From Tetmemena sp. SeJ-2015 (Eukaryota; Ciliophora; Spirotrichea; Sporadotrichida; Oxytrichidae): a DNA stretch of 64,000 bases. Position numbers and translations under genes: made by a program. How positions within the stretch are numbered: position 1 is the stretch's first letter; every line of letters starts with the position of its first letter. Shown piece after piece: positions 33,888 to 46,993 of this stretch. Below the pieces are notes generated by a model. The model saw only the letters and a program-made list of their open reading frames with translations. It did no database searches and was not told where the DNA came from. The stretch covers positions 1-64,000 of the forward strand of contig JAJKFJ010022441.1 in NCBI GenBank assembly GCA_027382625.1, in the 5' to 3' direction.

Positions 33888-35363
33888 ATGAGAAAGATAA
33901 GCGTACTCGTTCTCGCAGCCCTTTTGGGTCTGTCTCAAGCCGCAAGACCTAATGACTTGGTGAAGCAATTGCCAGATGTCGCTGCTCCTATGGCCTCTCC
34001 CTGGTACTCAGGATTTTTGGATGTTGGCCCCACTAAGTCACTCCATTACGTATTTGTGACTTCTTAAAGTGCCGACGCTGCTAAAGATCCAGTCTTGGTT
34101 TGGTTCAATGGTGGCCCTGGTTGCTCTTCAATGCTCGCTTTGTTCTAGGAGCATGGTCCTTACGTCTTCGATGACAATGAATTTGTTCTCAAGCCTAACC
34201 CCTTCCCATGGAACTAAAGAGCTAATGTCCTCTACATCGAATCTCCTGCTGGAGTTGGCTACTCCTAGGCTGGCACTGATGAGGACTGGCTTCACAACGA
34301 CTACTCTTAATCTATTGACGCATTTGAGGCCCTCCAATAGTTCTTCTTAGATTTCTCAGAGTACAGCACCAACCCACTCTTTATTTCAGGAGAATCCTAT
34401 GGAGGTATTTATGTTCCTTACCTCGCTTGGCAAATCCACGAGCACAACCTCCAAGCTTCTTGGAGTGATTTATTCAATATTTGCATCTTCGATTTAAATA
34501 AGAGTGAAGGAGCTAGACCAGTCTTCAACTTAGCTGGTTTCATTGTTGCCAACGGTGCTACTGACTGGAACTTGGATATCTCACCTGCTTACCCTGAGGT
34601 AGTTTACAACTTCAACCTTATCCCTAAGCCTTGGTTAGATCAATTCAACACTCTTGGTTGCAAATATTACTTCAGAGATGTTAAGGCTCCTATTAACCCT
34701 GCTGGCTGCGATGACCTATGGAACAAAATCAACGACATCAAGGGAAATCTTAACTGGTATGACCTTTTCAAGATCAATCCTTCTACCTCCCCAGTAATCC
34801 TACTTAAGGACATTAACAGAGAGGGAGTCGCAATTGTCGAGGGACAGGAAAAGACCTACAGAAGAGGGTTCACCTTCGATGAATACACTCCATTCGCAAA
34901 GCACATTCTCAAAAGTGAAAACCACCCACTTCTTGGTACTCCCATGAGTGATTATGTGAACAGAGCAGACGTTAGAACTGCCATGAACATCCCTGCCTCA
35001 TTACCTGGATGGTCTGCTTGTACCGATAGCGACAAGTTCAACTACTACCTTCAGTACGAGGGATCAGTCTGGATCTACCCAATTTTGAAGGCATACAACT
35101 ACAAAATGATGTTCTTCTCTGGAGACACTGACGGAGCTGTGCCCACCCTAGGAACTAGAAGATGGATCCAAGCTCAAGGCTGGACTGTCACCAAGGACTG
35201 GAGAGCATGGATTACCAACCAGCAGACCTCTGGTTACTAGATCGATTATGACAACTTTAAATTCGCAACTATTCACGGAGCAGGACACATGGCTCCTCAG
35301 TGGAAGAGAGAAGAAGTAACCAAGCTAGTCTCCTCTTTCATCCATGGAGAAGATATTAACTGA
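33888..35363 (+). CDS. serine carboxypeptidase (peptidase family S10), secreted/lysosomal
   Basis: Removes C-terminal residues from peptides, in the lysosome/phagosome or after secretion. MRKISVLVLAALLGLSQAA is a signal peptide. The family signatures are intact: VLVWFNGGPGCSSMLALFQE, NVLYIESPAGVGYS, FISGESYGGIYVPYLA (catalytic Ser), FFSGDTDGAVPTLGTRRW (catalytic Asp) and HGAGHMAPQWK (catalytic His). The uncut frame is open for 491 codons. However, an in-frame 39-bp insert at 34463, flanked by GAGTGA, behaves as an IES; removing it gives 478 residues and joins LQASWS to EGARPVFNLAGF. In-frame TAA and TAG are read as Gln throughout (for example FVTSQSADA), which anchors the genetic code. Codon use is GC-rich, suggesting high expression. 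Confidence 0.95.
34463..34507. other. IES, 39 bp, pointer GAGTGA, stop-free and in frame
   Basis: GAGTGA at 34463-34468 and 34502-34507. The insert has low GC and adds 13 residues (rich in F, I, N, L) between two well-conserved carboxypeptidase segments. It is invisible to a simple ORF scan because it has no stop and a multiple-of-three length. Confidence 0.75.
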
Positions 35364-35431
35364 GAACTAAACTCATCTCCTATTCAAGGTCATTCATTAA
35401 TTTATCTTTAATCTATATGAAGTGACCTTAA

Positions 35432-38400
35432 TCATCCTTCCTAATTATTTGATTTTAAACAATATTAATCTGACTGCTCTTTATCGGTTATGTACTATTT
35501 CTTGTAAATTAATTTTTCTATTTTAAAAGAAATATAACTGTTCACCATTAAGATTTGTACTTAGATTAACCATACTATTTACTTAGCTGCAAAGTTGCCT
35601 TTTAACCTTAGTTAAGAGCTTTCTTGCTGTCGTTGAAAATGAAATATAGTAAATAAGTTGAGTGCATCTCTTTGAAAGCTATCATTTTTGTTAGGTGGTT
35701 GAGTAGGCCAACTTTCTTCTCCATTTGATTGTCCTCTTATGTGCTAAGACACATTAGAAGATGAGGGATAAGTCATTTAAGATTGATTGGTGGGGTTATT
35801 TGGTCCATTCAATCCATTCTGAGTTACTTAAGCATCATAGCCTGAAGTTGATGGTATCACTAGGCTGTTATTCTTCCCGAGTTAGTTTTATTTCATTACC
35901 TATGCTTCAACCAAACTAGGTGAGTTTATAATTATTGAGCTGTCATTTATACTTATAAACTAATTACATTGCATTCAACTATAAAATTAATATATTTGTA
36001 TGAGTTTATTCTGGCTTGAATAGACATTTATCTGCATAAAAGTGGGTCTCCACTCGCATTACCAAATCCTTTGGTGTTAAATTTGATGCTCTGATTCTTT
36101 CCAATGAATTTTTAAACTGCTTTCAGATCCACTTCTTGCATCCCATATTTCTAAGAGTTAATGGAAATTGGATAGCGGCTTGGCTGACCATACTTATTAG
36201 ATTTAACCAATTGGAGAATCCTATCTGAGGGCGAAGGCCAAAAGATTCTAGAGATGTAATTTATGATTATGTCAGGTATCAAAAGACCAAAGGGAAGTAA
36301 TACCCACACCAAGATTACCTAAATTAAATGAGTGGACAAAGAATTGCATTACATAATAGCTGCTAAAGATCTAGAAGAATATTCCGTTCATTTGCTATTG
36401 AAAGAAATTAGAGAATACATCAGTGCTCAATAGTACCACAGTCGCATAGTACATCAAGAAGCAAGCGAAAGCTGCGATTCTAAAAATCATAACTCTAAAA
36501 GCTGCTTACATATTGATGATATTCCAGTAGTTTATTTCAAGGAAAAGCTTGTAAGTCGCTAGATGAATGATAACTGAGAAAGCTAGTGTAGAGTGCAGCC
36601 AATGATCTAACGTCTTTCCTGAGTCATTTAAACTGCTTTACTCAAGCTTTAAAAGTTAAAGAGAAATTAAGTTGTATACATATAAAGTAACGTAGTAGCA
36701 AGCTCCTCCGTGAATGAAGCTTAGTAAGATCCACTTCCAGAATATTGAAAAGTTGAAATAGATTTTCTTTTATCCTGCCTTGTATAAGATAGGTTCTTTC
36801 AAGGATATTATATCATCGACGTCTCTTTCAAACATCAGAGCAAACAAGCAAAACCAAGAGGTAAAAAAGGCATTGTATAAAGTTGAAAGCCAATCTGCAA
36901 AAAATATCTGGCCTGAAAAACCGTTCCAATATGAGAAGTGGATCTCAGCTGCCACTAGAACTACATTTTTATAGAAGTAGTAGCAGATCATTTTAGGTAC
37001 TCTAATATAGCCATATCTGCCATGAACCATTAGTAGTCTTTCAAGGAATCTGAATTGTGATATTGCATAGTCAGCAGATCTCACTGCTTAAGTTCCTTCC
37101 TTACCTCTGATTCCCACTCCAATATGAGCTTCAAGGATCATAGACACGTCATTTGCTCCATCTCCAATAGAAAGACATATGTATTTCTTTTGTTTCTTGG
37201 CAAGTCCTACCACATCTGCCTTTTATTTCGGTGAGACTCTGCAGCAAATCACTGAGTTAGCTCTCATTCCGAATAAGAAGAATTTAGAAGCAATAAAGTC
37301 ATTCTCAAGAGCATACACTAACAAAAAAATTACAAAATAACGTTGATCCATCTATTATGATTGCCAATTTTTCTCCGAAGTCTTGCTAAGAAAAGGAATC
37401 AAGCTTCGAAATAAAGTCATCTTTGCTAGAACTTGATAGTATGATTAAAAATAGTCTTTAAATTTATTTCTTTCATGCCTTATTGAATTAGCTTGCAGCT
37501 CTTCCCAATCTCAATAGCGTCTCTTACTTATCTCCAGTCAAAACCCAAACTCTGATATCTGCTTTCATAATATTTTCAATAGTTTCAGCGACTCCCTCTT
37601 GCAATTTATCTTCGATAGCACTACTGCCCAAGTAGTTTAATCCATACTCAAGTGAATCATATAACTCCAACAACTGATGCTCCTTATTTGAATCTATGGA
37701 AGTCTTTATACGGTTATAGCTGCTCATGAAATTATCAATATCTGACTTATTCAACTCTTTCTTTGAAAATACAAGAGTCCTAAGACCCTCTCTAGCAAAA
37801 TTACTTAAGTCTTGCTCGATTCCTCGCTGAAAGTTCTCTTCGATCTTTATTCTAGGCATCATTATGCTATCTGCTCCCTTAGTCATCAGATAGTGCTTAC
37901 CACTTTGAACATCCTTCACAATAAGACTCATTCTTTTCCTAGTTGAGTCAAATGGGAACTCTGCAAGCGATTCAAAATTGAGAATAGTACCATTTACATT
38001 CTAGATGGTTATCATATTAGGCTGTCGTGCAATGAATTTTAAACCTGCTGAAGACGCACCCTACACAAGTGCAAGTTCATCAGGAGATGAAGCTTGATAT
38101 TTAAACTTTGAAGCATCTAAAAGGTCTGATTCAACCGTGCAAGTATGGCAAACTGCCAACATGGTGAAAAAGTCATTAAGCTATTCTCCAAGCTTATCCT
38201 TCTAAGAATTCTGAATATGCTGTTTAATCAAAGCTACACTAGACTCAGCCATTTACTCGAGCTGAACAGTATCAGACGCCTAAGGGTTTCCAAAGATCTA
38301 GTTATTCACACTGCATTTCTTAAAGATCATCTTGTTTTAAGTTAAAGTTCCCGTTTTGTCACTGAATATAAAATCCACCTATCCTAACTCTTCAATTATC

Positions 38401-40222
38401 TGCAAATAAATATTTCATAAAATATAACAAATCTAATTTTTTATCCATAATAAATCAGAGTTGCGGCAAAGAGCGAAGTGTCCAGTTTCAAAGTCATACA
38501 TATTTACATCTTTTCCTATTATTCTTGCTTAGCTGAGCTTAAGCATTTCAATGATAACATAGAGAGAAATGGGTATCAAATGAGAGTAGGCTACCCAAAA
38601 TGTCAAAAGTTAAATAAACCACTCAAGACCAATGTTCTAAGAGCTAAGATTTAAATACTCTTTAGGAAGAAAAGCATATTTCCCTAATTTAGAGGAGTCA
38701 TCATTTAATTAAGATTTCCAAAGTAAGCTTAGTGAGGCATAAGCAGTGATGATTAGAAGTTAGAATCCAAAACTGTATAGAGCATGTGGTTCATCTTTAT
38801 CATTATATTGGAAACCTTCTTTGGTGGTTTCTTTGCGTTCATCATAATCTTTGTTTCTTTGCCCACATAAATAACTAGGCCGACACAGTAATCCACATTT
38901 CTAAGATAGCACCCTCTAAGGAGCAAGTTCTTTATGCTATAGATGAATTTTAATAATTTTTAAGAGTAAACTTACTTGCAATTGAGGACAGTTCCTTAGA
39001 AGTGGATATTCCCATCCCACTCTTCCAAAGATTCATGAGGCTTGTCACACACTACTTATCCCTGAGCTGCAGCTATTTCACTTTAACTTAACTTATTGTG
39101 TATTCGTGCTAAAATACTTGCTTCTCTTTCAGATTGGTCTCACCATCTAGGTTCATAGTATCTACGAAAACTATGTCCTTGTTTTAGACTGAGTGCAACA
39201 GCAATATATCAGCTGGGAATTCAGTGTCTTTCTAAACCATGACGACGTCACCCACTTTTAAATCTGCCCATTTGCATTCCATGAACTGATTTAATAAAAA
39301 ATAAGCTTAATTTATAATTAGAGTGGGACATCTTTTCAGTTTTGCGGTTATTTAGTTCCTTATCCGATTTAAAGCGTTAAATATCCTATAGTCATTCTAA
39401 TTATAGCATTTATTTAATATAAATATTTATTTAATACACATATACATATCTACTTACCTCATATGCCTCTTTAAGCATAGTAAAGATTAAAACTGCAGCA
39501 AACGTTCCAATCATCGACGAAGGACTCTTTGGAGAAAAAGAGAGACAAGTCAGAACTGAGATTATCAAAAAGTAAATAAACAATATTTTCCAATTTATAA
39601 ATGTTTGCGGCGCGTTTGAATTATAAAATTAAGGACAGTGGTGCCCAAGAGAGTGCAGTATATTTTGTAGTTCTCACAGAATTACTTTTCTTAGTCTGTG
39701 TTTTCGGTTTAGAAGCATGATTACCGAAATGTATTTCCATTTTAAGAGGGTTTGCTGAATGACCGCCTGAATTGCTTTATATATATTATTAGACAAGAGG
39801 GTTGTTTTTCAAAATAGTAACTTACGTTTATAGTCCTCATTAATTGATTGGCTGGGTGAAGTTCAAGTCAAACTGAGATATTTAGTTGCCTAAAATCTTA
39901 AGGACATTTAGATTACCTGAGTTATTAAGAGCTTGAGGGCTCTGTGAGGTAAGTCCGGTCTTGTGACTAGCATCTGCAGAAAAGTCAGCATTCAACTGAC
40001 TTATAGGAGTTTAAAGGGTATTTATCAATCTGTCTTTAGTTTCTTGGTGCACAGATAACTGTGAAATATTTTAGCTGGCGTTTCATTCAGGAGATCCTAT
40101 TAGTATTCAAAATCATAATATGCTTTGAGATTTAATTGAGATAAAAAAATAATTGTATATTGAGGGTCTCTAATATGGTTCTGATTGCTTTTTGCTAAGA
40201 TCTCTTTACAGACCATTTTACT
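35432..40222 (-). CDS. P4-type ATPase (phospholipid flippase)
   Basis: An ATP-driven flippase moving aminophospholipids to the cytoplasmic leaflet. The N-terminus (from about 40222) is uncertain. Then come [20 protein letters not shown] and [20 protein letters not shown] (first membrane segments), the phosphorylation site [17 protein letters not shown] (about 38350), [30 protein letters not shown], the nucleotide-domain motif [22 protein letters not shown] and RVWVLTGDK. The hinge ([20 protein letters not shown] type, about 37130-37200) and the C-terminal membrane segments follow, then a Ser/Asn/Gln-rich tail. A 25-bp IES (pointer TAAAT, plus strand) was resolved at 39573; others are certainly present (near 39360-39440, 38410, 37320 and 37440). 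The tail end at 35432 is the first TGA in frame. Confidence 0.9.
39573..39602. other. IES, 25 bp, pointer TAAAT
   Basis: TAAAT at 39573-39577 and 39598-39602. Excision joins FKRAANIY to [12 protein letters not shown], continuous in P4-ATPases. Confidence 0.85.
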
Positions 40223-40423
40223 TTGGATCAGTTATGCCCCGTTGGGTATTCTTTTATTGTCTCATTGTTAAACTTGCTCCACAGATATTTTTATAAATTA
40301 AACTTTATAATAAAATCCTGTTCTTGAAAATCATAGAGTGAGATTTATGCCTCAAAATAGAATGATATAATAATATTTAAATTTTCATACGATAAGAATA
40401 TAATAAGGAGGGCAGCTGCTTGC

Positions 40424-42365
40424 TCACTTTTTGAAGGAAGAGTTATCGTTATGTGATTGATAGCTATAAAATGTGTTGTTACTGGTGCTTCTCATTCCAA
40501 AGTTGGCTGTAGCTCCTAGCTGATTTCTTCTCTTAGAAGGTGAGGCCTCACTTATCTATATATTTTTCCTATTAAGCTTGCTATTTCCTTTTGACTCTTG
40601 CGGTTAAGAATCTGTTTCTCTGCTAATACCACCCACACTTTTATCTGAGACCATATTATTTCTAGGTCCTGTCTTTCACTTAACATAGGTAGCTTATGAA
40701 AAATGTTGAGTAGATTGATCGGCGCCATTTTCGTTTCTACTTGAATTATCGCTATCTGAGACAGTACTTGATCCATTAAAATGGTTTAGTTATGCGAACT
40801 CATAGCCGCTCACCCCACTACCAGTCAGTAAGTCTCTGCTTTCGTCTAAGTCAAGAATGTTCTCATCCTCAGACTGCCTCAATAATTATACAAAAAGTAA
40901 TGTTCTCATCATAGTTGACTAGTTATTCAATGAGCTTTTACCAGAGTCGAGTTTGTTTAGTTCCCCTGCAAGAGTATCCATTAAAGAGGGTCTTTCTGTC
41001 CCCACGGATTCTAATGGATCGTAATTGATATTAGGATTATATCTTTGGTCATTATATTTGGGTCTCTCCTCCTTTGAATCACCCACGTATTTGATAGAAG
41101 GGCCTCTTGATATAATTTTATACTAAACTTCTCTGATTATAGATTTAGCGCTTTTCTTTAATAAATTATGAGAACTACGTCTGTCAGAATAAATTAAATG
41201 AATTATTTTGATAGAATCTTGGACTTGAGCAGCTTGATTTGCAGACATTTGGAAATACTTTTTGGGTCGCCTCCTGCAAAATATGTCTCCAAGCTCCTCA
41301 CAAAAAGATTGCTTGTATGGATTGAATAGCGCATTTTTAAAGTGCTTCTTCTTTTCCTCATAGGTACTTTGACTCATACATATGATTTTCAAATGGTAGA
41401 AGAATATCTATCTTTTTTAATTAAAATTTAATAGTTTGGTTACAAAACCGCCAACTATCAAACTAAAGAAGGCAACTACAACAGTCGTTGGAAAGGCAGC
41501 GAAAACTTCTCTTAAGCTCTCACTTAGAGTCTGATCTTAAATATAGTGGACTATCAGTAAGGCAATTTGAGAGCACACGTATGCTATGCAGCACCACTGA
41601 AGCAATGACAAGAAAAACAAGAATAGCAAAAACTGTCTATAGTCTATTTTATTTAATTTTAAGTTCCTTCCTCCCACGCAAGTACCTAGCCATTTACAGT
41701 GGTGGTCAAATCTATGAACGCAGTTTCCGCAGAAATTACAATGAAAAGCTCTCTCGGGTCTGTAAAGATAGCAAGTATGGCAATATTTCACTCTAGCCAC
41801 ATATCTATAGCCATTTCCAATGATAAGGTAGAAATTGCCTTTGGATCTTGTAGCTTCTATATTCATTTGAGTTCTAGTTCTCAAGCTCTAAAAATTTAGG
41901 CTTTAAATAATTTTTACCATTCGCGGGAGGATACCTGGATTGGCATAGGCTGTAATCATGAATAATAAAAAGGATACAGTTTGCAATAATATAATGATTC
42001 CATTCAAATACCATGCTATACTCTGATCATAGTAGTCCTTTGTAGCAATTAAATGAATAGTTTATCTTACCGGAGTAATTGTGATGTACATAAGCACAGG
42101 AGGGATATTGAAGAATATAAATGAAAAAGTTGACCACTAGGGCTGAGAACCAGCTAAGCATCTCCCTTTGCAACAATGCTTTGTTTTTCCACTATAGATT
42201 AGGTAGTTGGGCATCGTGTTAGCCTTTTTAGGTGGATTGTTGCTCTACCCAAGTACAGGCTTCTTGTTCTATATAAAGTTGTTTTCGTGGTAGTTTGTTT
42301 TAAAATTTGTAGTGGATTTTAATGTGACTTACGTCTTGTTAAGGTTTGAGCAGATTTTCCTTCAT
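40424..42365 (-). CDS. DHHC-type protein S-acyltransferase
   Basis: Transfers palmitate to cysteines of membrane proteins. Start ATG 42363-42365 ([11 protein letters not shown]), then an intron beginning [29 protein letters not shown] leads into the first membrane pair ([37 protein letters not shown]), followed by [10 protein letters not shown]. The zinc-binding cysteine-rich domain reads [20 protein letters not shown] and [20 protein letters not shown], with the catalytic DHHC intact. A second membrane pair follows ([20 protein letters not shown]). The long Ser/Asn-rich cytoplasmic tail ends at TGA 40424-40426. Two further introns (GTAAGATAAAC..., GTAAAAATT...) are consistent with GT...AG rules. 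Confidence 0.9.
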
Positions 42366-42647
42366 TTTGTTAATTATAAATGGATCTTTCATTCATTCAC
42401 AAATTCTGTATTTAAAATTGAAAAAGGAGAACCTAAATTTCTTAAAATAATTTGCCTGAAATTATAGCGAACAAAAAACTAAGATCATTCTCCTAAATTT
42501 GAGCCAAGTTATATGAAATTTCAGTACTAAAAAAGAGAGAAGCAGAGAATGTAGATGATATTAAAGAAAGTATGATGATAATTATAAAATAATTAGGCCT
42601 TAAAACTCTCTTATAGAACAGGCAGAAGAATATTAATTAATTGCATA

Positions 42648-45600
42648 ATGGAAGAAGAGAAATTAAACTCCAAAGCAGTAGTAAACCTTATGGAATAAAC
42701 CAAATCTACAAAGAAGAAGGGCTCCTCCAAATAAAATTAGGCAAACAGCAACGGCTCAATTACGAAATCGGGTCATAGGAGTTCCAGCAAGAAGACTAAC
42801 TCAAAAAAAGGGAGTATACTTTAGAACTAAGGAAACATTGGAGGGAAAGAAGAAGATTAAACTGATTAGGCAGTACTCTTAAAAGATCCTCCTCTTTAGA
42901 AAACATCAGACCCTGATATGTCACAATTAGAGATTAATTTTAAATTCTCTGAGTGCAATGAATACGCAATCTTCCCTCTTTCCGGGAGTAAATCAGATAT
43001 CGATGAAGTTCTTTTTCACAATGGGACTTAAGAATCTATTAACGTCGCTTCCGGCATCTTGAGATATAGCGTGCTTTCTAAAGTTCATTAGCAGTAAAAT
43101 GCTAATCCTCTTATCACTAACAAGGGTTATGTCCGCAAGGCTATCTCAATTTTACCCTTACCAGACTCAAATTCCTAATCCTCTGAAAATGATACCCTCA
43201 AGCCTCACCCGAATATTGCAGCTATCCATCCGAATCAGTCTTTTGATTAGTCAAATCACAAAGTGGTACAGAGTTGAAAAATTTCACTGATGCACAAAGA
43301 AATCCCAAACTCAGGTGACTTGTTAAACCTGCCAACTACTTAACAGCAAGATGCTCCCTCTCCTATTAGTCTTTTCAGGCGTAAAAGTCAGGCTTTATTT
43401 TAATAAAAATCTCTCATTCATCTCATCACACAATAGAATAACTCGAATGGGAGGAGTAGTGATGAAGAGGAGGCTGAGGAGGCAAGTGAAAATAATAACA
43501 AGAGCGATAGTAATGATGACTTAGATCTGGAAGGCGATGATAGGAATGAAAACTCAGATGATGAGAATTAAAATTTAGCTCAACGAAATTCTGAGATCGC
43601 TTAAACTATTTCCATTCTTAATGCTAATAAGTCGGGGAATTATATTTCCTTATTTGAAACAGGAGAGTAATAATCAATTGTAGAACGGGAAGACTTCTTA
43701 CTTTGGGGCTGGAAATAACATGGAGCAAAATGATGATGAAGAGGAAAACTTTGGGTATCATACTGAACTACAAAAAAGAAAGAAAAAGAGGAAGCATCAA
43801 AATACTATCGACAACAATATTTCTGAGGATATTGAGGATCTCAGCTAGTATGGAAGCAGAGAACTAAAAGCCAACCACGGCCACTCTGCGCAACAAATCG
43901 ACAACGAATCGATAAATATGGAGCCAGAGTCAGCTATGTTAAAGAAGGGAAAGAGACCCCCTGAGGATACAGATCACTCTCCTATTCAAATGAAGCGGAT
44001 GTTGACGCCAAAGAAAAATATCAGAATCGTAACTAAAAAGAATGCAGCCAATCCTATCTAAATTATATTTATACTTATCCTTCAGTATCTCCGATGTTGG
44101 GCGCTAGGCAATTAAAGTCAAAGTTTAGAAACGATAAGTCCCCTATATCAGCTGTCATGCCAGCTGGAAGTGGTTCTAATTTGAAAGACGACAAAGAACT
44201 TAGTTTATTCAAGCGCAAGAAAATAAAAACACTTAGAAGAGATCAGAATGAAGAAGGTAATGGCGGTAAAAAGACCACTAGCAAGTCAGTAAATAAGAAA
44301 ATGACGAAAGCTAAAGAGAAATTTTTCGCTGAGATCTAATCTTAAGTTACTTGTTTATTCATTTAATTTTTAAGGTAGTTTCGAGTCTTTAAAAAGTGGG
44401 TTCGGCGTCCAAGGCCTACTTGAAATTCCAGGTATGAATAGAATAAAAGACTCTGCCCGAAGTGAAATGGATAAATATCAGATAACACGCCTATAAATAG
44501 CAAAGTAAGAGAAGTAGAAAGGAGAGCAAGTTCCAGGTTAGATAAAGGGAATTCTCATGGATCCTAATCGATAAAAGAAGTTAAGCAAGAAAAAGTAGGT
44601 GATATTTGCTGACCTACCAGAATTTAAAGAGGAAGATGAGTAGGCCATAATAAACAAAAATAGGAGGAAGTATAAGAAGGATAGAGAGCAAATTAACATT
44701 CATAGACTCAAAAAGAAATATCACAAATTTTAAATCAAGCCTAATGATCCGATTCTCAGCACTCCCTATCCAAAGTATTACCTCAGTGACTAAGTGGAGA
44801 AAAAGAAATTTGTGACTGAAATTGAAGTATGCAAAATTCATGTGGGAGATCTTAAAATCAAAGGAATCAATGATAAGAAAAAACTAGGAGAATTGCAAGT
44901 AAAGTATCAGAAAAAGAACCCACCTTAAGATGCAGAAGAGATTTACAATAGTAGTCTGTTCGCCCTCAAGAAAACTATAAAATACTCTGATCGAAGTAAG
45001 TCTATCTCTTCACCTCATTAAGATTTTTATTCTTCTTATTTAGAGACCATTCTTTTCGAATTAGAGAATACTCTTCTGTTCCCAGTATACAGGAAAAACC
45101 AGGTGATGAGTTACGATGCCTCCACATATGTAAAACTAATTGGGTAGCAAACTTTCAAACTCTATCTTTGCTACAGAAGTTATATGCTTGAGATGCTAAG
45201 TTAGCTAAAGGAAGACTTTGAAATTATACTTTTCTCTTCAAAAAACTCGAGCAAATATGTTGAAAAAGTGGTTGAGGGTATAGAAAAGGAAAATGAGAAG
45301 TATTTCGATCATGTTATAAGCATAGAAGACATGTACTACTACAAAGATATAGACTTTTACATATTGGACCTAAACATACTTATGGGTCCTCCAGTGCATG
45401 CGTCAGCTACTAATCCATCAAATCTAGCGTAAGATCGAGTATATTCACAGCTTAACAATCACAGTTAAAACCCTTTCAACAAAAGCATAGATACTCCTTT
45501 GCTTGGATTAATTTCACTTTTATTTTTCTATAAGGACCAGGAACCATTCAGAATAATGCTTCATAGAGACCTCTTGCAAACAGGCATCTAAAAGATTCTT

Positions 45601-45861
45601 TGAAATTATATTTTCTTTATAAGATTTGATAGTGGTTGCTAACACATGTGGAACATATATGTAATTTTTATAATCAAATAATTATTAAACAGGTTTAATT
45701 TGTACAATGGAATACCATTGAAGGAGTTTTATGGAAATAAGCAGGACAACTCACTTTTCTCTTTGACTCGATATCTGAAAACATTCAGAGATGTCAAAGA
45801 TGTTAGAACAAAAATTAAGGAAGACTTTGGACTACAGAGTAATACTCAAACCAAAAACTGA
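42648..45861 (+). CDS. NIF/FCP1-fold (HAD) protein with substituted catalytic motif
   Basis: MEEEKLNSKAVVNLMEQTKS opens about 750 residues of low-complexity Ser/Asn/Lys-rich sequence broken by several IESs. The C-terminal domain, after an intron ending at about 45051, has the layout of CTD-phosphatase (NIF) domains: ETILFELENTLLFPVYR, SYMLEMLSQLKEDFEIILFS, SKNSSKYVEKVVEGIEKENE, FDHVISIEDMYYYKDI, YILDLNIL, and a tail RYLKTFRDVKDVRTKIKEDF typical of FCP1/SCP proteins. The catalytic DxDx(T/V) is replaced by ELENT, so both aspartates are missing. If that is right the protein is a pseudophosphatase. TGA at 45859-45861. Confidence 0.7.
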
Positions 45862-46057
45862 ATAATAGAATTCTAATTCTTCTTATTATTATGAGATCTC
45901 TTTAACTAAAAGAAACCATTTTGTTGTTTAATATACTTATAATGCCAATGTAAATATTCTCAACGCAAGATTTATTTTTAAAATGTTTTATTAATCATCT
46001 TCTCTAGGTTTAATAAGAAGTTATTAAAAGAATCTAAAATGTAAAGAATAATTAGAA
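45862..46057. other. intergenic spacer
   Basis: AT-rich gap between two plus-strand genes; nothing supported. Confidence 0.5.
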
Positions 46058-46921
46058 ATGTAGTCTAAAGAAGCAACAACAACCTCATAACAACAAAACA
46101 ATTCAAGAAACGATGCAGTAATGAAGAAGTCCTAATCAATTAAGGAACTGAAGACAAGTTTAAGATTTGAAGCCATTAAAGACATTGATATACCAAAAAG
46201 GGAGAACAGATCTAGCAGCGTTATGGAAGAGAATTCCAGGCTAAGAGGAGTACTAAATTGTAATATTTGTTGATGAGTAGCATCGTCCTCAACCCAGCCT
46301 TTGATAATAGGCTAAGTAGCTCAGTAAACCGTGGTTGACAAGAATAAATACACAAATAACGTTTACTCTATTCACGATTAAGAAGGCTACGAAGTTTTTC
46401 CAACCAAAAAGCCAGCTGAATTGATATAGCAGCCAGTGAAACAAGAAGTTCAAAATATAAACATAGCAGAGACGATTTAGCCTTCGCTTGATGAGGCAAA
46501 TTATCAGGCGAATACTTTTGTTAGCCACGAGCCTGATCATCAGACATTTTAGCCCAGCTAGCTTCAAATATCAGTACAAAACTAATTAAATCTTGGTCCT
46601 CAATAAAACATAGCTCCTATAATTGGAAATACTAAGAGAAACAGCAATATGAATCATTTTCTAAAGCAGTAAAACCTGCTTAATTCTTCTTCTGGTAGCC
46701 AAAACAATTCAAATACCAACACAAATCAAAATTAAGAAAAAGCGGCTTCATAAGGGTAATAGGCTAATGCAAACAAAGAGAAAAGAGAAGAGTTTGTTAA
46801 ATTGATAAGTAAGGATGGAAAGGAGTTTATTGTTCCAGTGAAAATCCTCAAACACTCTCCTACGTTCGCAAGAATGTTAGGTAGCTCTTTTAATGAAAGC
46901 AAACTTGTGTTCAGCATTTGA
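46058..46921 (+). CDS. Gln/Asn-rich protein ending in partial Elongin-C/SKP1-like domain
   Basis: Start ATG 46058 (MQSKEATTTSQQQNNSRNDA). A long Gln/Asn/Ser-rich region follows, with one probable IES near 46275 where TGA interrupts. The last 40 residues, EEFVKLISKDGKEFIVPVKI and LKHSPTFARMLGSSFNESK, closely resemble the first half of Elongin C (VKLISSDGHEFIV...). The second half of that fold, which binds VHL/SOCS-box partners, is absent: TGA falls at 46919-46921, and from 46994 the opposite strand is coding for the next gene. Either the rest of the domain is on an MDS elsewhere (scrambled), or an IES boundary near 46905 leads to a piece I could not identify, or the protein really is truncated. 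Confidence 0.6.
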
Positions 46922-46993
46922 TTTCATTCTTTATTTTCTCAAGATTTTACTCTATATTTTCATCAGATAAAATAAATATAGATAAACTCAATT

